From Thermothielavioides terrestris NRRL 8126 (taxonomy: Eukaryota; Ascomycota; Sordariomycetes; Sordariales; Chaetomiaceae): a DNA stretch of 64,000 bases. This document shows positions 49,501-61,984 of the stretch, one piece after another (within the stretch, counting starts at the first letter, position 1; each line of letters starts with the position of its first letter). The translations under genes were made by a program, and so were the position numbers. Under the pieces are notes generated by a model that saw only the letters and a program-made list of their open reading frames with translations, made no database searches and was not told where the DNA came from. The stretch covers positions 2,480,001 through 2,544,000 of the forward strand of contig NC_016461.1 in NCBI RefSeq assembly GCF_000226115.1. The letters run 5' to 3'.

Positions 49501-50659
49501 TCACAGCTTCCCCTTCCCTGTGGCCGTCCCCGCCTCGACCTTAGCCGCGTTCCGCTTCGCGATGCCCTCGCTCAGCACCGTCCACACCCACCCTGTCTTG
49601 ACCTGCTTCTCGCCGCCCTCGAGCATGCCGAACCTGCGGACGGCGCGGAAGCGCCACCAGGGCCGGCTGGCGTCGAGCGCGGCCGTGTCGCGCTCGTGCG
49701 TGACCATGCCGAGGCGCCCGCTCGCCGGCCGCAGGTCCGCCAGCACCATGGAGCTGACCCGCGGCTTGCCGATCAGGCTCATGGTGGTCACGTCCAGGCG
49801 CGTGCTGCCCGGCGGCGCCGTGCGCGCGAAGCGCTCCAGGATGGCGCGCGACCAGCGCGCGTACGGCGGCAGGTGCATGTGCACCGTCGCCACGAAGGGC
49901 GCCGTGCTCCAGGCGACGTAGGCGGCGGGGATGAGGCCGCAGAGGGCGACTGGGTGAGGGGTGAGTGAGTGAGTGCGTTACTCCATGTGTGGGTCAAGAA
50001 ACAAGGAAAACGTACCGCCTGCCGTCTGGAGCAGCGGCTGGCCGGCGGCGAGGTAGGCTGGCGTCATGATCATGTCGAAGAAGCCAAAGACGAACAGCGT
50101 GGTCACCTTGAGGCAGGCGATGAAGGTGGTTTCTCGGCAACGGGTCAGTCAGTCAGCTGGGAGCAACGACAAGCCGGAGTGAAGCTCCATCACTCACTTG
50201 CAGTCCCAGCGTGGTAGATGATCAACCGCTCAGGGTAGACTACACCCATCCAAGAACGCCCGTCGTTAGCCGTCGGCCGCAACGTGCAAGTGGTAGGGTG
50301 CGTCTCTCACTGGGCTTGCCGCTGGGTCCCGGCGTCGCATCCTTCGCCTCGTCCGCAGCCGCGGGGTCGAGCGGCTTCTCCTGAGCATCTGGCGAGCTCC
50401 GGAGCGAGGTTGTCGAGAAAGCAGCCCTAGCCATCCCTCGGCGGGCAGAATAGGGACTGCTATCTCTGAGCTGAAGACGACACGACGTCCTGAGAGGGGA
50501 TGTCGGCCGGACTCCTGAAATTCGGGCGGCAGAAGTGAACATCCTTGGTGCTTGTGTTGGCCCTGAAATCTGGCCTAGGCTGGGAATTCTGGCCGAGGCC
50601 GAGGCGCTGCAACTCGGGCATCGCAGGACGACGCCGACCGGTCTTAATTGGGTCTTCAT
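49501..50659 (-). CDS. Mitochondrial TMEM70/TMEM186-family membrane protein
   Basis: Exons 50311-50659, 50198-50239, 50016-50132 and 49501-49949 give 318 aa. The long N-terminus is Arg/Ser/Ala-rich without acids in the first about 80 residues, as in a mitochondrial presequence. The conserved core starts after the first join: IYPERLIIYHAGTAKTTFIACLK is split over three exons, followed by two membrane segments (TLFVFGFFDMIMTPAYLAAG and VALCGLIPAAYVAWSTAPF). Then comes VTTMSLIGKPRVSSM, typical of this family. Animal TMEM70 and TMEM186 act as assembly factors for respiratory complexes (ATP synthase, complex I). The fungal member's exact role is inferred. It sits between the Zn2Cys6 gene and SIN3. 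Confidence 0.75.
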
Positions 50660-51181
50660 TGCGTGTCTGCTGGCTGGGGCATCATCTCATGGCGGGGTGT
50701 GAGCGTGCTGCAAGCAGTGTTCTTGAGATGCATTCGATGGCTGAAGAGCTCAGTTACAGGAGCTTGCTTGCTTGGCGCTTGGTGCCGATGAGCGCCAAGA
50801 CCTGCTGCTGTCTGGGCCGTGGTCCGAGCTTCTAGCCCCTGCCAGGGATGGTGCTGTGTAAAGCCAACAACGACATTGGGAATGCATCACGCATCCGTAG
50901 ACATATCTGGAAAACCACTCGTATTTGGCAGATCATCTGCCTATGGCAAGTCTAGGGACCAGTAACTCTAGTGCTGTATGTACACCGTATGGGCAGTTAC
51001 TGTGTTTCGCGCCAGAAAATAGACTAAGTCGCCCGTCCTGGTTCTGGCCCTCCCTGAGTGGCTCTGGCCCTCCTGTCCCCCCCGTGCGAACCGCGGAAGC
51101 AAATCAAAGCAAATAGTAAAATAGCATGTGAAGTCAGGCCGCAATCCCTGCGCAAACCCAAGGCTGAGATGAACCAGGATG

Positions 51182-51214
<33 letters not shown>

Positions 51215-51457
51215 AAAAAAAAGGAAAAAAAGAAGGCAGTGTTGCCGCCAAAGCCAAAGCCATAATTGCTCCCGTCCCCGACGTCCGGGAACACCAAAAA
51301 ATAAGCAACGGCCTCGCCCCTCCACATCTCCCCGCCGTCCGCGAAATCCATCGTCTTATTCGCTTGCTACGCCCCTGCGCCGTTGCTACCGATCACCATT
51401 TTCTCCCGCCCCCCCTCCCCGGCAAAACGCCCACCACACACACAGACACCCTCTCGC
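50660..51457. other. Region upstream of the TMEM70/186-like gene and SIN3 3' flank
   Basis: 798 bp between minus-strand genes. Contains the poly-A tract. No gene seen. Confidence 0.5.
51182..51212 (+). repeat. Poly-A tract with A-rich tail
   Basis: 31 consecutive A, then GGAAAA-type units to about 51236. It lies about 245 bp past the SIN3 stop, as poly-T relative to that gene. Confidence 0.9.
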
Positions 51458-54400
51458 TCAACCCTCCATGGTCAAGTCCGCATCGTCCTCGTCCTCCGGC
51501 GACAGCGGGATCCCGTGCTCCTTCCACCGCTGGAACTCCGTGTTGACCCTCTGCACCTCGTCGTGGCTGAGGCCGCGCATCCAGAGGTTGTTGGTGACGG
51601 TCTTCTCCTTGAGCTTGTCGGCCTGGATCTCGCGGCGGAAGGCGCGCTTGGCCTCGCGGTCCTCGTCGCTGCCGCCGTCCGCCTCGCCGTCCTCGGCGCC
51701 CTCGCGCTGGCCCGCGGCCGCGCTGTTGTTGTACATGAAGCAGTCCGACGTGCCCTTCTCGAACACCATCTTGGACGAGTTCAGGCAGATGCGGACGATC
51801 AGCCCCTCGTGGATCACCAGCGGCTTGGGCGCGTACCCGCCGTCCTCCGGCGAGTCCTTAGCGTCGCTCGGCAGGTTGCGCTCCAGCAGCACCTTCTGTA
51901 GCCGCGACCGCACCACGCCCTCGGTGTGCTCGACCCGCATGTACGACGAGATGTAGTACTGCCACTGCTGGATGCGCTCCATCTCGTCCATGTAGAATGT
52001 CGTGTCGTCCTTTTGCAGCCACCGGACCGTCGCCTCCTTCTTGGCCGGGTACTGTTTGATAGAGGAGAAAAAGGGTCAGCAAGATGGAACGGAACTCCCC
52101 AAACTAAAGAATCCGGAGTCAAAACGACGGATCGGCAAACGTACCCAGGCAATGACGAACATCTCGCCGTCCTTGATGCACTTCTCAGCGAACTTGCGCG
52201 CGCTGATCTCGTTCTGGAAGCTCGTCTCGGTCTGATGCCGGCTCTCCAGGTAAGCCTTGACCAGCTCCTTGGTCTTCTCGCCCTTGGCATCAGGGTTGTT
52301 GCAGCTCAGCGCGAGCCGGCACAGCGTCTTGAGCAGATCCTGGATCGTGTAGAGCGTCCAGCCCTTGCGGAGGTAGTAGTGCCGCAGCACGTCCTGATAC
52401 CGGCTCTCGTCGATCTCGCCGTTTATGAAGTCCTCGATGAGCTCGACCGTCTTGGGCCAGAACGTGGCCGGGTCCTCGCTATCAAAGTAGTGCATGCCCT
52501 CGTGGACGAAACCGAGGATCTTGGCCGGCTTCTCCGCGTTCTCGCGCCGTATCTCCTCCAAGACGCTGTCCTTGCTCTGCTTGACTTCCTCGAGCCGCTT
52601 GAACAGCGTTTGGAACACGGTGAAGAACACGTAGATGTTCTGGTTGCAATAGAAGTTGTACCAGCGCCGCGGGAACGGCGCGTCCGCCTTAAGCTCGCCG
52701 TCCACGTCAACGAGGTCCGATCCCTTGCCGCCTCTGCCCTTCTCGACGATGATCGGCCCCGGCACCGTCGGGAGCCAGCGGCTGTTGGACACCTCCGGCA
52801 GCGACGAATCCTCCGGCGCATCGGCCATCTCTTCCTCGTTCGCCGATCCCACGTCGGGCGTGGTCTCCTTGCTACCGGACGCCGCGCTGTCTTCCTTTTG
52901 CCCACGGCTCCGACTGCCGTTGCGGCCGGGATCCAGCACGCCGCGGAGCAGGTTGGACTTCTTATCGTTGCGCCGAGCGCGGCCGTTGGTCAACTCGAGC
53001 GCTGTCGTTTCGTCCTCGTCCTCCTCTGCCGAGTCTTGGTCGATGTCGGCCAGTTTCTCCTGGACTTTCTCCTCGGGAAGATCGAAGAATTGCGGGATGA
53101 AGGTCTCGAAAAACTCCAGGATCCGCCGCCGCTCCTGCGCGTTGTGCTGCCCGCCGACGTTGGCGAAGATGACCATAAACCGGAGCAGGTCCAGAATGAG
53201 ATCCTCGTCGGTGAACGAGTACGCAAACTGATAGCGAGGAGTCTTGCCCTTCGCCATTCGGATACGCCGCTGTTCTTCGTGCTTCGTCTTGATCACGTCG
53301 ACGAGATGCTTCGCCGCGAGGTTGCGCTTGTCGTTGCTCTTGACCTGGATGCCCATGTGATCCAGGCTCTTCAGGTGCATCACCTCGGTCTGGGCCTGCC
53401 AAACCTTCTCCCACTCGCGCTGGTAGCACCGATGGGTCAGCAAATTGAAATCAACTTGTACAGAAACTCTACTCGTGGTTGCCCATACCTGAGTAAATCT
53501 CCACTCCTCGTCCTTTTGCTTCAGGCGCGCCATGACAACGGGGACGACCGTGAAGGGGTACCTGAACATGTCATTGGCGACCTCGCAGCCCTTCTCTGGA
53601 CCGTAGATCTTCTTGAGGACCCGCTTGTAGATGGAGGTGCTCTGACCGCCAAGGCCAGCCGGCATCTTGAAGTTGGCCCTCTCCGAGGCAGGCAGCGACA
53701 ACATCTGCTGTGCGATCGGCTCCAGCAGCTGGATGCACTTCTGGTTCGCCTCGATGTAGAAGTCGTAATCGTGACGCTCCTCCTCGATACGGTGCAGGCT
53801 TTCTTCGTAGGCGTTCTTGCGATGGGCGACAAAGCCCGAGTCCTCCGACGCCCAGGTCGGGTGCGACGCCCATTCGTCGTTGAGCACCGACTGGCACAGT
53901 TCGTCGCGGCCAGAGCAGGGTTTCAGCCGCTCCCGCTTCGGTAGCAGTCGGTAGCTGGGGCCGAGTCCACGGCAATTACTGAGAGAGACCCTGCCCGTCG
54001 GCGGCTCCGGCCGGTTCTCGACGACTTCGTCGGTGGTATCCTGGCGGACCAGGGCCCTCAGCCCATTGAGAAGCTCGGGATTGCCGCCCATGAACTGATT
54101 CGCCTTGTAAATAAGAAGATCCTTCGTGATCAGGTCCTGGTTCCAGAGGTTGAGAAGCTTGAGGAACTCAGTCGTCGCCGTCCGGTTGCCGATGTGCTTC
54201 TTAACTTTCTCGAAAAACGCAAGGTCATCTTGCGTGGACACGGCGAGCGGTGTAGGCGCCAGCGGCTCGGGCATCGTCGGCGTCAGCGTCGGCTCGATAA
54301 AGGTGCTCTCGGCAGCGTTGGGTTTGTGCGTCAACTTGGCGCGCTTGTTCGCCGAGGGCGCAGGGGGCAGAGTCCCTCGCAAAGCCGACATCTGTGATTG

Positions 54401-56409
54401 CTCCGAAGTCGAGGGAGCAGGGCCAGCGGGCGCCTTCTCCGGACGACGTTTCTTGTTGTCTTTGCTTGCGCTCGCCGGCGGAGCGAAATTGCCAACCGGT
54501 GGCATCTTGGGGCCGTCGCGAGCAAGATGGCCCGGCTGCGGCGTTGGCGTGGTCGCCGCCATAGGCATGCTCTCTTCAGCGCGTGGGCCAACCGATCGAG
54601 TCTGCGCGGCCGACTCGGGGAGGAACTGTTTGAAATCCTCAAGAAGATCGGGTGCTGTATGGAAAAGGCTGGTGACCTGGGAATATACGTCCTGAATCGG
54701 TTTTTGCTCGCGTTGGTAGGTCTGCAGGATCTCGAGAAACTGCTTGTAAATTTCAGGTTTATCCTGGAAGCGATTCTAGGCCACGGTTAGCAGTCGGAAG
54801 GATCTCCACCAAGGCACCAAGGACGTGTCTGCCCCGCGCCGGTTTTTCTTTGAATGTTCGGATGAAGGCTGTTGTGCCCAATTCAGCGGGAAACGAAAGG
54901 GACATGTAATTGCCTACTTTGATTTTGTTGACGTAGCTAATCGCGTGGTTGAATTCCACGGGTCCGCGTTTCTCCAGGATAGCCTGCTGAGAAGCAGCAC
55001 CGCTGTTCGTGTTGGGCGGACCGCCAGCCGGAGTAGGGGTGAGCGCTGTCCGAGGGGCAGGGGCGTGGTTCATAGGGGTGCCGTTCTGAGCGGCCGGTAC
55101 GGATCTCTGTTGGATCGGGCTGGTGCCGTCAAACGGAGCACCCTGGTTCGACCCAGGGAATCCCGGCTGGCCGTTTTGTGCCGGCACACTGAACGTGGCT
55201 TCTGGGCTTTCCACGCTGTGAGGGTGCGGCGCTTGCCAGCCGCTCCTGCTGCTCAGATATCCTTGCGCATGCGCAGGACCGGACGTCGGTTGTGTCGCTT
55301 CGTGTTGGCTTGCTCGGCCGATTGAGTGGATTGTTGAACCTGATGGAGTCGTGACGCGGATGCTGTTGGGGTTGTTTTCCAGTCCGCACTCGATGCGATA
55401 TCCGGGGGGGAGGAAAGTGTTAAAGCCCTGGATGAGGTTTGGGTGGCCAGCGAAGAGTTCGGAGACTCTGCTGATAACACCGGGCGTGTCGATTCTGACC
55501 TGGGTTAGTAAATCGGCGGAAGGAGCAATGCCGACGGTTTATACTCACGTCTGACTCTTGAAATCCTTCATGATGTCCAAGAACCGATTGTAGACGTCCG
55601 GTTGCTCGTGGAATTGCACCTTGACTTGATCGAGGTAGCTGAGCGCATCCTGGACGGTGAACCCAACACGGTCAGCATGAAAAGGACGAACGGCGGCGCA
55701 GCATTCGTGGCAAACTGCTACCTACATTCAGGATGGGCTGCTGGCCCTGAGGCATGCCGCCAGGTCCAGCAGGCATCGCATGGCCGGGACCCATACTGGA
55801 TCCGAAGGGTAATTGCTGCTGCATGCCTCTGACGCCGTCCTGCGGCATGGGCCGGCCGTTCTCCTGCTGAAGTGGGCCGCCGAAGATGGAAGGGGGCCCG
55901 CCCGATCCGCCCAGGGAGTTGCTGGGACCATTCGGGCCATGACTCATGGGCGCGTAGATCTGGTGTTGAGGTGGCTGCGTGGCTCCCGGACCGCCATGAT
56001 GTTGCGCCGGCCTGGCGGAATCGCCGTGGAGCGGCCCGCCGAAGCCCGGCGCAGGGGCCGAAGGCCCACCCATGGCCAGGGAAGGGGCCGAGCTCCCGTG
56101 GTTCGCGAGGAGGCCACCGGGGCCGGTGATCGAGTTCGAGATCCTCGATGCGACGGGCTGGTGGATCGGGAGGGAACCGGCGCTACTGTGATGGGGCGCG
56201 GTCGGCGGGTATGCGTCGCGGTGCTGGCGCTCGGCTTCTTCCCGTTCGCGGTCTCGCTCTCGCTCGCGTTCACGGTCGCGGTCGTGCTCGCGCTCCCTTT
56301 CTCGCCTTGCCATATCGTCTTGATGGAGGGCGCGATGACGTTGCTCGTCGACATCGCGGTCGCGGTCGCGGTCGAAGCCGCCGCCGCCATGCAGCGGCTG
56401 GTTATTCAT
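51458..56409 (-). CDS. SIN3: Transcriptional corepressor Sin3
   Basis: Six exons: 55726-56409, 55549-55649, 54918-55494, 53489-54775, 52145-53419 and 51458-52051, giving 1505 aa. The N-terminus is Arg/Glu/Asp-repeat and Pro/Gly-rich. Three paired amphipathic helix domains follow: PAH1 (about 229-290, [17 protein letters not shown] across the first join), PAH2 (about 440-510, [17 protein letters not shown]) and PAH3 (about 620-680, [15 protein letters not shown]). The histone-deacetylase interaction domain starts [15 protein letters not shown] and [18 protein letters not shown]. Sin3 scaffolds the Rpd3 deacetylase complex for repression in the nucleus. The 69-nt intron 53420-53488 is a stop-free multiple of three; splicing restores QREWEKVW, matching the family. 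All other joins keep frame. Confidence 0.95.
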
Positions 56410-57398
56410 GGCTACTTGGTGGCTGCTTGAAGCCTCTTCGTCTTAGCACTGACACGTACGGGGACTTGATAAAGACAGCGAGTTGTTCGAAGCTAGGGGT
56501 GTTGGGGGTGCGGAGGGGGGGCGGCTGCGTGCTCAAGGCTGGTGGGCTTGGGGGTTGGGCCATGGGGCCAGGGACCGGGAGAAAAGCTGGGGAGCTCGCG
56601 CTTCGTCACTTACTGCTGCGACTCGGACTAACGTAATCTGCCACAGGGTATTTGTTGAACCCCAAGCCGAACCACCCAAGAGCTCGAGACACAAGACGTT
56701 CGCAGTCCTTCACTCGTCCGTAAACAAGAATGCTGCGCGCTGGTCGGGAGAAGACATCGCAGGACGGGGACGAGGATTGCGGAATTGAAGCAGTGCTGGC
56801 GCTCAGCACGGGGCGCAGATCCCGTCTCTACCCTGGACTCCGTATCATCTGCGATAACGATAAGGCGGCAAAATCACGGGAAATGTTTGAACAACCCAGT
56901 TCAACCTACCTACCATGTAAGGATTATTTCGTGTTACCGTAAGGTAGTGTAAATTCCCACATGCGCTTGGCAGCCCGCACATTATGCATCTTCCCACCAG
57001 AATCCTTCATTCAGTGCCGGTTAGCCCCAAGCATGTGACGGCAGCTGACCCTGCGAGGTCTTCCGCCGAGGACGCGAGGGATACAATTGATCCACGACGT
57101 ATACCTCGTACGTACCCAAGAAGCAAGTTATATGCATTGCGCGAGGCGCGGCTGCCCACCGTTCCCATTCCCTGGTACATGTTTGGGTTCAGGATCCAAA
57201 GCCGGATTGCATCTCACTTCAGCCATACGCAATCCCAATCGCGTTTACACCGGGGGGACCCGCGCTTAAATACCATCCCCACTAGGCCCTCATCAACATT
57301 CGACCCCTTTTCGCACCGCCTGTCCATTCATGCGCATTCCGTCGATCCTGCGACCATCCCGATTCGAGAGCCTCCTCAGTATGAAGGTCCTTGGCGTT
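56410..57398. other. SIN3 upstream region and 3' flank of the fasciclin gene
   Basis: 989 bp between two minus-strand genes, including the SIN3 promoter and a long 5' leader. A CCTACCTACC stretch lies near 56907-56916. No gene seen. Confidence 0.5.
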
Positions 57399-58297
57399 CT
57401 AGGTATAATTGCGGACGCTCTTGATGATCCACTAGCGGGGGGGAACATGTGAGCACACGGAACGGAGGATGCCCATAGCTTTTCTCCCACGATATTGAAA
57501 CCAACGTACCACCTGACCATTGGTGACCTTTCCGGCTACGCTGGCAACCTCGATCGCGCCTGGCTGGATCTGCGAGCAGGGTGTGTCAGCGATCTCGGTG
57601 TCCATTGGAGTGAGTCGCATAGTTAGAACCCGAGCGGTGCTGTGCGCTGCTCACCAGCCGCGTCCCATCCTTTTCTTCCCACCAGATCTCCCGGTCCCCC
57701 CCGACGGGCTTGACCTTTTCTCCTGCGGGCCACGGGCTCAGGGGCACCAGGTGCGCCTCCACGAACCTGCGCAAGTTCCGCTGGGCTCTGTCCTGTCCTT
57801 CCTGGCCCTCGTACGCGTTGGGCCCAAGCGCGCTGTATTCCCCGGGGTCTTCCCATGGTTTCCTGGGCAGCTTCTCGACGGCCGAGTTGAGCGGAGCCAG
57901 AACGGTCGTGTTCTGCGACGAGTTATCGAGCCGGCGTGCGGCGGACTCGACGTCGCGCACAAATCTGCGGCAGTCTAGTTCAGCCAGTGATTCTCGAGAC
58001 TTCTACCTGATGTACCTAGGTAGGCTTGCGGACATAGACGTACCCAGCGAAGAGGTTAATGCTCCTATCCTTACCCATGACATCAGACAGCATCACGCCG
58101 CCTCCGGAGTCCGGAGGCGGCTCAGCTGGAGAGGAGCCGGACGGGGGCACTGCCGGGCCCGGGCCAACGGGCTCCATGAGGGGCGCTTGGTCACGATCGA
58201 AAGGTCGGGGGACAGAGGCACTCCTGATCAAAGGTACCAAAAGTTGGGCCGATACGGTACCACTCAGAACGATAAATGGCACGAGTATCGATCGCAT
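57399..58297 (-). CDS. Secreted or vacuolar fasciclin (FAS1) domain protein
   Basis: Exons 58044-58297, 57655-57964, 57510-57569 and 57399-57431 give 218 aa. MRSILVPFIVLSGTVSAQLL is a signal peptide. An upstream in-frame ATG exists at 58345, but it would bury the signal. A Pro-rich linker (about 40-70) precedes one FAS1 domain, with RSINLFAG at the first join, ARRLDNSSQNTTVLAPLNSA, FVEAHLVPLSP, QPGAIEVASVAGKVTNGQV and the final VWIIKSVRNYT. The last 33-nt exon was chosen because it restores the domain's closing strand; reading through gives an unrelated tail. It resembles small fungal FAS1 proteins such as yeast YDR262W, whose function is not well defined. Confidence 0.83.
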
Positions 58298-59936
58298 GTT
58301 TGTTCTGTCATTGATGGCCTCTCGGTCGATAAGAGGTAAAACCATACAGCGTAGGTACGGTAGCTCTCTTCGCTGGTCCGTCTTTTGCTTGGGATCTCAT
58401 ACAAGTTGACGTTACTACGGTTGACGTTACTACGCAACTGAAACCGGGAACGTCAATGGATGATTGGCCGGCAGAATGATTGGTGCCGTCGGTGACGTAG
58501 GGCGTCGTCTGACTTGGCGCTTGACAACAACGGCCAAGCACTCTCCCTCCTAGCCCGTCCACATCCGTCGGCAATGGCCATCAAGTCTGCGCTGAGGCCG
58601 TGAGGTTGAGACAATTGAGCAGGTATTTTGGTTCCGTTCACAGTCATTCCTGTAAGACTACATCGGCGGCTTCGCTCAAGAGACTCAGCGCAATGCTCAC
58701 GCTCAGTCGGCCAAAGGCGGTTCAAACTTTTACAACCGTTGCACGATTGTTAGAGAAGCGCCGTGATCCAAATGGCGACACCCGAAGATGCCATGCTCCG
58801 GGTGGTGTTGAGGACTGATCACATGTGAAGAACTTACATGCAAAGTGCCTGACATCTACCCACCCCACCCAAATGCATCTCTTATTCCGGACACAGTCTG
58901 CACAGTGAGGCCTGGGTTGCAGCAGGCTTTCCCTGCCACTGCGGCTACAAATGCAACAGGCAATTGAGGTAGCGAAGTATTGTGTATGGGAGGGATCCGA
59001 CTGTTTTCGGCGGCCGGCCGATGTGGTAGGTGTAGCAGTATGGGCCGAGAAGGTGTCACAGAAGCGGGTCTCGACAAGCATCACATGCAATTGCAGCGCC
59101 GGCACCGCAACTCGTGACAGAACCGCCAGTGGGGAACCCTGGTCCGCTGCAAAATGCTGACAGCCGGGAGAAAGTACAGGGACATTGGCCAAGCAACTAT
59201 GAGTGTCGACTGGGTACCGATGCAAACAGATGAAAACAAATGAATAGAGAGCTGCAAGTTGCCATCGCCTCGACTTGTAACTTTTCCAGAGACCAGCCTG
59301 CCCCGCGTCTGGTTGCTTGGTGTTCTGTCTGTTGGAGACTTCAGTTACCCCACACCTTCAGGTTGCCATGTCGGGCATGTCTGGGGCGTGCTGTTCTGGG
59401 GTGGGCCCGTGGCAAACCTCGGTCCACCTCCATACCGAATCCCGCAGACCTAGCCCACTTATTAGTGCTGAGCGAAGATCGGCCAGACTGAAAGACTGCA
59501 AGAGGGCAGAGCATTTCGCACCTTGTTTCGGCAGTTTTTGGGTGCAAACCAGTTGGAAAATTTATGTTGTCAGTATAATTGATGAATGAACCTTGAGGGG
59601 TCCTTAGTATCCTGATGTTTCAGCGACCTAAGGTTGGTCCTGGCAGAGTCTTGCATTGCCTCCTCAACAGCGGGTGTGTGCAGTGAACAGAGGCGGCACC
59701 CCTGTCCGGGACCCCAGTCTCGACCTCGGCTCACGAATCAGCGAGCCAGCAATTCCAACGCCGGGGCCAGCCATTGTAGCTCGGCAAGTCGCAACCCGAC
59801 CGGTCATCGCCCAGTTAACTACTCGCGCATTCCTCCCGGGCTCGGGGCATTCTTTCTTTCCTCTCTCCAGACTCTGGCAGCATCAACTTCCTTCTTCCTT
59901 TTCTTCACCCAGTCTTGTTATCAGATACCCATCGCA
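58298..59936. other. Divergent 1.6-kb region between the fasciclin and fumarate reductase genes
   Basis: Two 5' regions. Frames such as 58722-59225 have no domain pattern. A duplicated GTTGACGTTACTACG stretch occurs near 58406-58434. A CT-rich leader (about 59845-59895) precedes the fumarate reductase start. Confidence 0.5.
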
Positions 59937-61984
59937 ATGGCGCCCAGAGTTATTGTTGTTGGCGGCGGTCGTAAGTGAATCCCGCGCTCAATGATGTCCC
60001 CGCGCCGTGTCGTCATGGCATGTGACGCTGTTGTCGCCCTTATGCTCCCGCAGCTGACCATGATTCCTGTATGCTGCAGTGTCCGGCCTCAGCGCAGCGC
60101 ACACCATCTACATCAACGGCGGCAACGTCGTTGTCCTGGATAAGCAGGGCTTCTTTGGCGGCAACTCGACAAAGGCCACCTCCGGCATCAACGGCGCCCT
60201 CACAAGGACACAGATTGAGCAGGGCATCCAGGACAGCGTGCAGCAGTTCTACAATGACACGCTCAAGTCGGCCCGTGACCAGGCGCGGCCCGACCTCATC
60301 AAGGTCTTGACCTACAAGTCTGCGGCCGCTGTCGAGTGGCTGCAGGATGTGTTCAATCTCGACCTCACGCTCGTTTCCCGGTTGGGGTAGGTTTGCTTGC
60401 TCGTTGCGCTGCGATGCTCAACCAGACCAGTTTCTGACCTCTCCTGCTTGCAGTGGCCATTCGCAGCCCCGTACCCACCGTGGCCACGATGCCAAGTTCC
60501 CTGGCATGGCCATCACCTACGCTCTGATGCAGCGGCTGGAGGAGCTCGCCGAGAGCGAGCCCCACCGCGTTCAGATCATCAAGAAGGCCCGCGTCACCAG
60601 CCTCAACAAGGAGGGTAATACCATCACCGGTGTCAAGTACGAGCACAACGGCGAGACCCTGTCGCTCGACGGCCCTGTGGTGCTCGCCACCGGCGGTTAC
60701 GCGGCCGACTTCGGCGAGGGCTCGCTGCTCAAGCAGCACCGCCCGGATACCTTAGGCCTGGCCACCACCAACGGCTCGCACGCCACCGGTGACGGCCAGA
60801 AGATGGTCATGGCCATTGGCGGCAACGGGATCGACCTGGACAAGGTGCAGGTCCACCCTACCGGCCTCGTCGACCCCAAGGACCCCGGCTCCAAGTGGAA
60901 GTTCCTTGCTGCCGAGGCCCTCCGTGGTGAGGGCGGCATTCTTCTGAACGCCGACGGCGACCGCTTCTGCGACGAGCTCGGCCATCGCGACTACGTCTCG
61001 GGCATGATGTGGAAGGAGAAGGACAAGGGCAAGTTCCCCATTCGCCTGGTCCTCAACTCCAAGGCGTCCAACACGCTCGACTTCCACACCCGCCATTACT
61101 CGGGCCGTGGCCTCATGAAGAAGATGTCGGGCCACCAGCTCGCCAAGGAGATCGGCTGCACTCCCGAGCACCTTCAGCAGACCTTCCAGACCTACAACGC
61201 CATCGCCGAGGGCAAGCAGAAGGACCCGTGGGGCAAGCGCTTCTTCCACAACATGCCGCTGGACATCAACGACACGTTCCACGTCTCCCTGATGGAGCCC
61301 GTGCTCCACTTCACCATGGGTGGTATCGAGATCAACGACAAGGCCCAGGTTCTCAACAAGGAGAAGAAGCCCTTCGAGGGCCTCTTCGCCTGCGGCGAGC
61401 TGGCTGGCGGTGTTCACGGCGCCAATCGTCTGGGCGGCTCCTCGTTGCTGGGCTGCGTCGTCTATGGCCGTGTCGCCGGTGACTCTGCCAGCAACTACCT
61501 CTTCCAGCAGGTGCTCAAGGGCTCCTCGACCAGCGCGGCCCGCCTTGGCCAGATCGCCCTGCACATTGACCCCTCGACTCCGGGCAAGATCTCGGTCGAG
61601 TGGACCGGTGCCAGCGGCGGTACCAGCGGCGGTGCCGAGGCGCCCAAAGCGCAGCCCGCGCCGGTCAGCCCGTCTGCCCCCAAGCAGCAGACGCAGACCA
61701 AGGACACCAAGTCGTTCTCCATCCCTGACAAGGAGTACACCATGGAGGAGGTCGCCAAGCACAACAAGAAGGATGACCTCTGGGTTGTTGTCAAGGGCGT
61801 CGTGCTCGACCTTACCAACTGGCTCGACGACCACCCGGGCGGCCCTCAGGCGCTGCTCAACTTCATGGGCCGCGACGCCACCGAGGAGTTCGAGATGCTC
61901 CACGACGACGAGGTCATCCCCAAGTATGCGCCCTCGCAGGTCATCGGGCGGGTCAAGGGTCAGAAGGTTACGCTGGAAATTTGA
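59937..61984 (+). CDS. Fumarate reductase (NADH/soluble type) fused to cytochrome b5
   Basis: Exons 59937-59970, 60080-60386 and 60454-61984 give 623 aa. It starts MAPRVIVVGGGLSGLSAAHT, an FAD Rossmann motif, and lacks a clear presequence. FAD-reductase motifs of the Osm1/Frd1 family follow: GGNSTKATSGINGALT, HRGHDAKFPG, VVLATGGY, HPTGLVDPKDPGSKWK, HFTMGGIEI and ANRLGGSSLLGCVVYGR. After a Pro/Ala-rich linker (about 500-535), a cytochrome b5 domain fills the end: YTMEEVAKHNKKDDLWVVV, LDDHPGG (first heme His) and EMLHDDEV (second His). Osm1/Frd1 enzymes reduce fumarate to succinate to reoxidise flavins under low oxygen. The b5 module could relay electrons. Splice frames all agree. Confidence 0.93.

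Noticed and set aside
51926..53944. 672-codon plus-strand frame
   Set aside because: Antisense shadow of SIN3, whose exons carry clear PAH and deacetylase-interaction motifs.
58722..59225. 167-codon minus-strand frame with many Cys
   Set aside because: No signal peptide or cysteine spacing of a known family, and no splice-supported extension.
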